A stretch of DNA of 30,467 bases. Origin: JBPOJN01 sp052033505 (GTDB lineage Bacteria; UBA10199; JACPAL01; GCA-016699445). The position numbers and the translations under genes are program-made. The notes under the pieces were generated by a model that made no database searches, was not told where the DNA came from, and worked only from the letters and a program-made list of their open reading frames with translations. Within the stretch, counting starts at the first letter, position 1; every line of letters starts with the position of its first letter. Positions 7,277 to 12,517 of the stretch are shown here, piece by piece. The stretch lies in contig JBPOJN010000026.1 in the NCBI GenBank assembly GCA_052033505.1, positions 1 through 30,467 on the forward strand, written 5' to 3'.

Positions 7277-7294
7277 CCCTCCTTATAAGGAGGG
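7277..7294 (-). promoter_or_regulatory. gap leader hairpin that covers the ribosome-binding site
   Basis: CCCTCCTTATAAGGAGGG is an 18-base perfect palindrome directly before the gap GTG. As RNA it can form a 7-bp stem (CCCTCCT/AGGAGGG) with a TATA loop, and the 3' arm is the entire Shine-Dalgarno sequence of gap. With the promoter proposed at 7300-7327, transcription would start at about 7291-7293, so the hairpin would sit at or next to the 5' end of the message. It could control translation or protect the 5' end. The base pattern is direct; the role is inference. Confidence 0.55.
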
Positions 7295-7316
7295 CCGGGA
7301 GTATACTGTCCGGCCC
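7292..7316. promoter_or_regulatory. inverted repeat over the gap -10 region (possible operator)
   Basis: GGGCCGG (7292-7298) and CCGGCCC (7310-7316) form a perfect 7-base inverted repeat around an 11-base centre that holds the TATACT element of the proposed gap promoter. Its position is that of a repressor operator. As a transcript structure it would share three bases with the neighbouring leader hairpin. There is no T-tract, which argues against a terminator. Confidence 0.4.
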
Positions 7317-7327
7317 TGGGTCGTCAA
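7300..7327 (-). promoter_or_regulatory. sigma70-type promoter of the gap-pgk-tpiA-secG operon
   Basis: On the minus strand TTGACG (7327-7322) is followed after 16 bases by TATACT (7305-7300), both close to consensus (TTGACA, TATAAT). The -35 box overlaps the stop codon of the ferritin-like gene upstream. The expected start is near 7291-7293, about 20 bases before the gap GTG, giving a very short leader. Confidence 0.6.
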
Positions 7328-7920
7328 CCCTGGAGAGGTGGCGCGACCGCTTGGGTTAAAGAAGACGAAAACGCCGCGAAAAGGCCCTCCTCAATGTGGT
7401 CGCACTCCTGGAAGTCGGGGACGTCGTTGCGGTTCAAGAGTTTGAGGCATTCTTCTTCGATGGAGCGCTTATGGGAGGATTCTTCTTCAATGACCCGTTT
7501 CAGCTCTTCGCGCACCAGGCCGTTCATCGTCATTTTGCGGTAGAGGGGGTAAAGCTTCATGGCTCGGCGTTCGATGACGGCGGTGACGATCAGGTAGTTT
7601 TGAAACGTATCAATCCTCTGGGTGACCCTCAAGATCCATTCCGTCAATTTTTTATCCAATGTCTGGAAATAGTCGATGGCCGCTTCGGAACAAAGATAGC
7701 CGAGGTCCGCGCCTTCGGCCAAAATGATCGAAAGCCGCTTGAAGGCGTAAGCATGCCGCGTTTCGTCCGCGTGATGCTCGAGGATGTCGATCGAGGGATG
7801 GTATTTCGAAAACGTTTTCCCGATCTTCCGCGCGCCGATGTATTCGAGCAGTGAAAGCGTGTTCAGCCAACGCGCTTCCTGGGCGGGATTGCGCACGATG
7901 CGCTCTAAGAATTCTTTCAT
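7324..7920 (-). CDS. di-iron ferritin-like four-helix protein
   Basis: Predicted cytosolic four-helix bundle of the ferritin-like superfamily, exact family unknown. Numbered from the upstream GTG at 7941 (205 residues), the ligand pattern is Glu33 (SLLEYIGARK), Glu60-x-x-His63 (ADETRHA), Glu124 (AVIERRAMKLY) and Glu154-x-x-His157 (EEESSHK), a complete carboxylate-bridged di-iron set of the rubrerythrin or MiaE-like kind. No rubredoxin domain or signal peptide is present. I prefer the ATG at 7920 because the first helix begins just after it; neither start has a good ribosome-binding site. It diverges from the CbiX gene 83 bases away. Possible roles are iron or peroxide handling, or a di-iron oxygenase; the sequence does not decide. 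Confidence 0.75.
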   Translation of the reverse strand: MKEFLERIVRNPAQEARWLNTLSLLEYIGARKIGKTFSKYHPSIDILEHHADETRHAYAFKRLSIILAEGADLGYLCSEAAIDYFQTLDKKLTEWILRVTQRIDTFQNYLIVTAVIERRAMKLYPLYRKMTMNGLVREELKRVIEEESSHKRSIEEECLKLLNRNDVPDFQECDHIEEGLFAAFSSSLTQAVAPPLQG

Positions 7921-8003
7921 AAGCGCCGCGGAAACAATCACAGACGGGCACGCGAGTCCATAATTGCCTTTGCGATACCGCGGACATCGGCTAAAACTCC
8001 GGC

Positions 8004-8378
8004 ATGTCTTCGGCCTGCCTGCTCATCGCCCACGGAAGCCGCGAAAACGAAAGCAACCTGTCTTTTTTGAAATTAGCCGACCGTTTTCAGGAAAAAAATC
8101 CGGAGACCATCGTCGTGGGATCTTTCTTGGAGCTCGCCGCCCCTTCGATCGCCGAAGGTATCGCCGAATGCGCGCGGCGCGGCGCGGAACGCATCACCAT
8201 CGTGCCGTTGATGTTTTTTCCGGGACGCCACGTCACGAAAGACATCCCCCGTCTCGTTGAAGAAGCCGCGCGCGATCTTCACATCCCTATTGCTTATGCC
8301 GGAGCCTTGGCAGATCATCCTGGGTTATTAGGTTTGCTGGAAGACAAATACCGATGGGTTCAAAAGGAAAATCCATGA
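8004..8378 (+). CDS. short CbiX/SirB-type sirohydrochlorin chelatase
   Basis: A 124-residue single-domain chelatase of the CbiX-small/SirB class, which inserts Co2+ or Fe2+ into sirohydrochlorin. It opens with LLIAHGSR, where His10 is the family metal ligand. The second ligand is His76 in VPLMFFPGRHVTKDIP. The helical stretch FLELAAPSIAEGIAECARRGA between them is typical. The size matches the homodimeric short form rather than the two-domain CbiK/CbiX-long form. There are no other siroheme or cobalamin genes nearby, so the metal cannot be told from context. Its stop overlaps the next gene (ATGA at 8375-8378). Confidence 0.85.
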   Translation: MSSACLLIAHGSRENESNLSFLKLADRFQEKNPETIVVGSFLELAAPSIAEGIAECARRGAERITIVPLMFFPGRHVTKDIPRLVEEAARDLHIPIAYAGALADHPGLLGLLEDKYRWVQKENP

Positions 8379-9271
8379 AAGTCCTCGTCACCGGAGCTAC
8401 CGGATTCGTCGGAACGCCCTTGGTCAAAGCCCTTTGGTCGCAAGACCATCACGTCGTCCGGCTTTTGAGGAAAAATGCGACCAGCAATTCGGACATCCTT
8501 TGGGATCCCGACCGTGGCCTTCTAGAAGCCGACGCCCTCGAAGGCATCGACGCCGTCATTCATCTGGCGGGGGAAAACATTTCCTCGGCCCGCTGGACGC
8601 CGTCCGTCAAAAAGAAAATCCTCGAAAGCCGCGTACGGGGCACGAAACTCCTCTCCGAAACCTTGGCGCGCCTGAAGACGCCGCCGAAAACCTTCATCAG
8701 CGCCTCGGCCATCGGATATTACGGGGACCGCGCGAATGAAGTCCTGACGGAAGAGAGCGCGCCGGGAAAAGGGTTTCTCGCGGAAGTCTGCGTCGCCTGG
8801 GAAAAATCCATGGAAGCCGCAAAAAAAACCGGCATCCGCACGGCCTCCACGCGTTTCGGTATTATTTTAAGCCCCAACGGCGGCGCCTTGAAAAAAATGC
8901 TGCTTCCCTTCCGGTTAGGTCTGGGCGGTCCCATCGGCGACGGAAAACAATATTGGAGCTGGATCAGTTTGGACGACGTGGTCGGCGGCCTTTTGCATGT
9001 TTTAAAAACGACTTCGTTGAGCGGTCCCGTCAACTTCGTCTCCCCGGAGACGCAAACCAACGCGGAATTCACGCGCGCGCTGGGAGAAGCCCTGCACCGC
9101 CCGGCAGTCCTCCCCTTGCCCGCATTCGCCGCGAGGATCGCCTTAGGCGAAATGGCCAACGAGCTACTGTTGGCCAGTAACCGCGTGGAACCCCGGAAAC
9201 TCGCCCAATCCGGATACGCTTATAAGCATCCGACGCTTAAAAAAACGCTCCAGGATTTTTTCAACCCATAA
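8375..9271 (+). CDS. TIGR01777-family NAD-dependent epimerase (YfcH-like)
   Basis: A 298-residue extended SDR protein. The N-terminal nucleotide-binding motif is VTGATGFVG. Family marks follow: VIHLAGENISSARWT, SRVRGTKLLSETLA, the highly typical SASAIGYYGDR, CVAWEKSMEAA, RFGIILSPNGGALKKML and WSWISLDDVVGGL. The C-terminal part (NFVSPETQTNAEFTRALGEALHRPAVLPLPAFAARI.LGEMA) is the DUF1731-like domain. The function of the family is poorly known (E. coli YfcH; SulA homologues in cyanobacteria). The start is ATG at 8375, which overlaps the chelatase stop and has AAAGGAAA before it; an upstream in-frame ATG at 8354 lies inside the chelatase gene and is less likely. Confidence 0.9.
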   Translation: MKVLVTGATGFVGTPLVKALWSQDHHVVRLLRKNATSNSDILWDPDRGLLEADALEGIDAVIHLAGENISSARWTPSVKKKILESRVRGTKLLSETLARLKTPPKTFISASAIGYYGDRANEVLTEESAPGKGFLAEVCVAWEKSMEAAKKTGIRTASTRFGIILSPNGGALKKMLLPFRLGLGGPIGDGKQYWSWISLDDVVGGLLHVLKTTSLSGPVNFVSPETQTNAEFTRALGEALHRPAVLPLPAFAARIALGEMANELLLASNRVEPRKLAQSGYAYKHPTLKKTLQDFFNP

Positions 9272-9297
9272 CCGTCCCACCATCAAAGGAGCCCGTC

Positions 9298-9978
9298 ATG
9301 GCCAAAAAAAAGAAGGCTAAAAAAGCCGCGAAAAAAACCAAGAAAATGAAAAAATCCCCCTCCAAAAAGAAGGCCGCGAAAAAGTCGGCGCGCAAACCCA
9401 AGAAGTCCGTAAAAAAAAAGGCCTCTAAGAAAAAGAAAGTAACGAAAAAAGCCGCAAAACGCCCATCTCCGGTATCCTCTACGCCCGAGACATTAAAAGC
9501 CCCTCCGGTGCCCGTCCTTTCCCTAAAAGAAGGCGACGCGGCTCCTGATTTTTCGGCTGAAACCGACGACGGACGCAGGGTCTCCTTGGCGGACTTCCGG
9601 GGACGCAAACTGGTCCTTTATTTTTACCCGAAAGACGACACGCCGGGATGCACGAAAGAAGCCTGCGCGTTCCGCGACGGCATCGCGCGCATCCGCGAAA
9701 GCGGTGCCGAAGTGCTCGGAGTCAGCGCGGACGACGTCGACTCCCACCGCGCGTTCCGCGAAAAATACCAGCTGAACTTCCCGCTTCTCTCCGACGCCTC
9801 GAAAAAAATCGTGCAGGACTACGGCGTCTGGAAGGAAAAGAACATGTACGGGCGCACGTTCATGGGCATCGATCGGACAACTTTCTTGATCAACGAACAA
9901 GGAACCATTCGCAGGATCTTCCCCAAGGTCAATGTCGAGATTCACTATGACGAAATCTTATCCGCCCTCGGAGCTTAA
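9298..9978 (+). CDS. bcp: Bcp-type peroxiredoxin with lysine-rich N-terminal tail
   Basis: Thiol peroxidase of the Bcp/PrxQ class. The catalytic domain begins near residue 75 (EGDAAPDFSAETDDG) and contains DTPGCTKEACAFRD with peroxidatic Cys118 and resolving Cys123, the five-residue spacing of atypical 2-Cys Bcp. Ahead of it is an unusual tail: about 30 of the first 55 residues are Lys, broken by Ala, Ser, Thr and Pro, followed by a Pro/Ser/Val linker. Such tails resemble histone H1-like and AlgP-type DNA-binding tails. Ordinary Bcp is about 155 residues; this one is 226. The ATG at 9298 has a strong AAAGGAG, so the tail is translated. Nucleoid association is inference. Confidence 0.93.
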   Translation: MAKKKKAKKAAKKTKKMKKSPSKKKAAKKSARKPKKSVKKKASKKKKVTKKAAKRPSPVSSTPETLKAPPVPVLSLKEGDAAPDFSAETDDGRRVSLADFRGRKLVLYFYPKDDTPGCTKEACAFRDGIARIRESGAEVLGVSADDVDSHRAFREKYQLNFPLLSDASKKIVQDYGVWKEKNMYGRTFMGIDRTTFLINEQGTIRRIFPKVNVEIHYDEILSALGA

Positions 9979-10573
9979 CGCCGAAGGCCTTTCACAAGAC
10001 CCTATAAGCCAGTTTCAGGATTGGTACCGGGAAGCCGCCTCGCAAGGCGTGCCGATGCCGGAAGCGATGTGTTTATCCACCGTGGACTGGAACGGCAGAC
10101 CTGAAGGCCGCATGGTGCTTTTAAAGGAAGTCGACGACCGCGGTTTCGTTTTTTACACGAATCTCCATTCGCCGAAGGCCTCGGCCCTTTCGGCCCACCC
10201 TCACGCGTCTTTGACTTTTTATTGGGAGAAAACACGCAAACAGATACGCGTCTCCGGGTCCGTGGAGCCCGTGACGGAGGCCGAAGCCGACGCCTATTTC
10301 GCGTCGCGCCCCCATGACAGTCAGATCGGCGCCTGGGCTTCCGTGCAAAGCCAAGCATTGGAGTCCCGGGAATTTCTGGAAAAGCGTTTTGCCGAGATCC
10401 AAAAAAAATACGGGGGCCGTGACGTCCCACGCCCACCTCATTGGAGCGGCTACCGCGTGCTTCCGTCGCAAATCGAATTTTGGAGCGAAAAACCTTACCG
10501 CTTACACGACCGTTTTTTGTATTCGCGTGAAAACCCTAAAACCGATTGGACCGTCAAACGCCTTTATCCTTAA
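9932..10573 (+). CDS. pdxH: pyridoxamine 5'-phosphate oxidase
   Basis: FMN enzyme that makes pyridoxal 5'-phosphate from pyridoxine/pyridoxamine 5'-phosphate. At 213 residues it matches the family. Marks in order: DPISQFQDWYREA, PEAMCLSTVDWNGRPEGRMVLLKEVDDRGFVFYTN (FMN and substrate binding), LTFYWEKTRKQIRVSG, ASRPHDSQIGAWASVQS, and the C-terminal signature HWSGYRVLPSQIEFW....RLHDRF, ending WTVKRLYP. The ATG at 9932 lies 47 bases inside the end of the peroxiredoxin gene with CAAGG before it; an ATG at 9947 is an alternative. Co-translation with the peroxiredoxin is likely. Confidence 0.97.
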   Translation: MSRFTMTKSYPPSELNAEGLSQDPISQFQDWYREAASQGVPMPEAMCLSTVDWNGRPEGRMVLLKEVDDRGFVFYTNLHSPKASALSAHPHASLTFYWEKTRKQIRVSGSVEPVTEAEADAYFASRPHDSQIGAWASVQSQALESREFLEKRFAEIQKKYGGRDVPRPPHWSGYRVLPSQIEFWSEKPYRLHDRFLYSRENPKTDWTVKRLYP

Positions 10574-10584
10574 AAAACCATCTT

Positions 10585-10971
10585 ATGAAAAAACCCATTT
10601 CCATGGTCATGATCGAGGACGATCCGGTTCAGGCCCTGTTTTGGAAAATGAAGCTGGAACGGCATTACGGCGACCGCATCACCGTCACCACCTATAATGA
10701 CCCGCTGAAAGCCGTCCCGAATCTCGGCCGGCACGTGGACTTTTTGATCATCGATTGGATCATGCCTCACTTGGACGGGGTTAAAATGCTCGTAGAAGCG
10801 AAAAACCGGGACATCGCCCCGGAACGCATCATCATTTTTTCTTCCCGTTCCTCCCAAGAACTCCACCGCATCTTTAAAGAAGGCCAATGTCTCGCCGTCA
10901 TTGAAAAGGGGGATCCAGCCCAGGAAACCGTTCTCTTTCAAATTTTGGACGAGCTTATCGACAAGAAGTGA
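10585..10971 (+). CDS. single-domain response regulator (CheY-like receiver)
   Basis: A 128-residue stand-alone receiver. It has the acidic pocket in VMIEDDPVQ, the phospho-acceptor Asp57 in FLIIDWIMPHLDG, Ser in IIFSSRSS at the Thr/Ser switch position, and Lys in AVIEKGD. There is no output domain. The start is ATG at 10585, 11 bases after the pdxH stop; an earlier in-frame ATG at 10546 lies inside pdxH. Aspartate followed by tryptophan (IIDW) is less common than DLxMP. It precedes the NtrC-type regulator and hybrid kinase, so it may be an extra phosphate acceptor for that kinase, though it could be independent. Confidence 0.9.
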   Translation: MKKPISMVMIEDDPVQALFWKMKLERHYGDRITVTTYNDPLKAVPNLGRHVDFLIIDWIMPHLDGVKMLVEAKNRDIAPERIIIFSSRSSQELHRIFKEGQCLAVIEKGDPAQETVLFQILDELIDKK

Positions 10972-11157
10972 AGAAATCAGTCCAATACATGTCCCATATA
11001 GATCAAAATAGCCCTGATGATACAAAATGAGACACAATAAGACAAATTTTGTAAGCTTTTAGAAAATAAAGGCTATCAAAAAAAGAAAGCTCATATTATC
11101 AAAATCCAGTTTTCGAGTGTCGTATTTTAGAATAACCTAACGAATCTGGAGATACAC
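10972..11157 (+). other. A/T-rich intergenic region before the NtrC-type regulator
   Basis: This is the longest gene-free stretch of the core part. It is much richer in A and T than its surroundings and holds several A-tracts. A ribosome-binding site GGAG lies about ten bases before the ATG at 11158. I found no convincing sigma54 (GG-N10-GC) site, no strong sigma70 pair and no terminator. It probably carries the promoter for the regulator-kinase pair. Confidence 0.4.
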
Positions 11158-12504
11158 ATGAGTGCACGTGTCCTAATTGTCGACGATGACCGTATTTTTT
11201 CCACCATCCTCGAAAAACGTTTCCAAAAAGAACAATGGCTGACGACGTCCGCGGTGACCGCCAAAGAAGGTCTCGAAGCCGCCACACACAACACCTTTGA
11301 CGTGGCCTTGATCGACATTTTTTTACCGGATCAATCCGGCGTGGATCTCGTGGCTCAGATTAAAAACCGCCTCCCAAATCTTCCCGTCATCGTCGTCAGC
11401 TCTTCGGAAGAGACACAGCACATCGTCGCCGCCATGAAAAACGGCGCTTCCGATTATATCGTCAAACCGATCGAAGAAGACCGCATGGTCATGAAGGTGC
11501 GCGACATCCTGGAACTCGTGATCATGAAGCGCACCGAGGCCCAGTTGGTAAACACCGCCTCCGAGCATCATTTCATCGGAAAATCTGCCGCGATCCGCCA
11601 TCTCCTGAGGGAAATCAGCAAAGTCGCGCACTCAGACGCGGCGATCTTAATATGCGGTGAAACAGGTACGGGAAAAAATCTTGTCGCCGAGACCATCCAC
11701 GACATCGGACTGCGTTCAGATCATCGTTTCGTTTCGATTAACTGCTCGGCCATACCGGCCATGCTCTTGGAGAGCGAACTTTTCGGCCACCAACGCGGCG
11801 CCTTCGCGGGCGCGCACCAAGACAAACAAGGCTTGGTCGAAATCGCAGAAGGCGGAACCGTCTTCCTGGACGAAATCGGCGATCTTCCTCCCGAACTGCA
11901 GGCCAAACTTTTAAGATTTCTCCAAGGGCGCGAGTTCGAACGCTTAGGCGGCGCCGAAACCTTGAACGCCAACGTGCGCATCATCGCCGCGACCAACCGC
12001 AACCTCGAAGCCGCGGTTCACGAAGGCCGTTTCCGCGAGGATCTTTTTTACCGCTTGAACGTACTGCCGATCGTTCTGCCTCCGCTGCGCGAGCGCAAAG
12101 AAGACATTCCGCTCCTCGTGGATTATTTCCTGAAAGAATTCCGCCGCCGGGCGGGCAAGGAGTTCGAAGGCGTCACGCCGGAGGTCATCGAGACCCTAGC
12201 GAAGCATTCCTGGCCGGGCAACGTGCGCGAACTACAGAACGCCGTCGAACGCGCGGTCGTTTTCGGCAAGCCTCCCTTGCTGACTCCGTCTGATTTTTCC
12301 CTGCCGTCCTACAAGACCCTCCAAGCTTCTTCGGACGAATCCGAGCCGGTCAAGTCCCTGAAGGATTTGGAACATCAGATGCTCCTTCACGCCTTGCGCG
12401 AAGCGAGCGGCAACGTCTCCAAAGCCGCTCGCGTCTTAGGCATCAGCCGTGGTACGATCTATCGCCGGTTGGAGCGCTACGAGATCGGCCTCAAAAAACC
12501 TTAA
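11158..12504 (+). CDS. NtrC-family response regulator with GAFAGA in place of GAFTGA
   Basis: A 448-residue, three-domain regulator. The receiver (about 1-120) has VDDDR, phospho-acceptor Asp53 (ALIDIFLPDQSG) and VKPI. The AAA+ domain (about 140-370) has Walker A GETGTGKN at 167-174, the L1 loop at 214-219, Walker B GGTVFLDEIGDLP and the sensor stretch VRIIAATNRNLE, followed by GRFREDLFYRLNV and SWPGNVRELQNAVERAV. The C-terminal Fis-type HTH is GNVSKAARVLGISRGTIYRRLERY. In the L1 loop the Thr of GAFTGA, which contacts sigma54, is Ala217 (codon GCG, 11806-11808). The gene for its probable kinase starts 13 bases downstream. Confidence 0.95.
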   Translation: MSARVLIVDDDRIFSTILEKRFQKEQWLTTSAVTAKEGLEAATHNTFDVALIDIFLPDQSGVDLVAQIKNRLPNLPVIVVSSSEETQHIVAAMKNGASDYIVKPIEEDRMVMKVRDILELVIMKRTEAQLVNTASEHHFIGKSAAIRHLLREISKVAHSDAAILICGETGTGKNLVAETIHDIGLRSDHRFVSINCSAIPAMLLESELFGHQRGAFAGAHQDKQGLVEIAEGGTVFLDEIGDLPPELQAKLLRFLQGREFERLGGAETLNANVRIIAATNRNLEAAVHEGRFREDLFYRLNVLPIVLPPLRERKEDIPLLVDYFLKEFRRRAGKEFEGVTPEVIETLAKHSWPGNVRELQNAVERAVVFGKPPLLTPSDFSLPSYKTLQASSDESEPVKSLKDLEHQMLLHALREASGNVSKAARVLGISRGTIYRRLERYEIGLKKP

Positions 12505-12517
12505 AACAAAGGTTGCA

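Noticed and set aside
7292..7316. Intrinsic terminator for the ferritin-like gene
   Set aside because: The stem is GC-rich, but no T-tract follows on either strand, and a good -10 element lies in the loop. Promoter or operator function fits better.
6247..7359. 370-codon open frame on the plus strand
   Set aside because: It is antisense to gap and its leader. The composition (many Arg, His, Asp, Val) is that of a shadow frame, and it has no ribosome-binding site.
9300..9470. A-rich low-complexity tract as an assembly artefact
   Set aside because: The frame is kept open throughout, codons for Lys alternate between AAA and AAG, and a strong ribosome-binding site precedes the ATG, so it looks like true coding sequence. 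An artefact cannot be fully excluded.
12449..12517. Longer N-terminus for the hybrid kinase
   Set aside because: This part lies inside the NtrC-type regulator gene; the ATG at 12518 has its own ribosome-binding site and begins directly before the first membrane helix.
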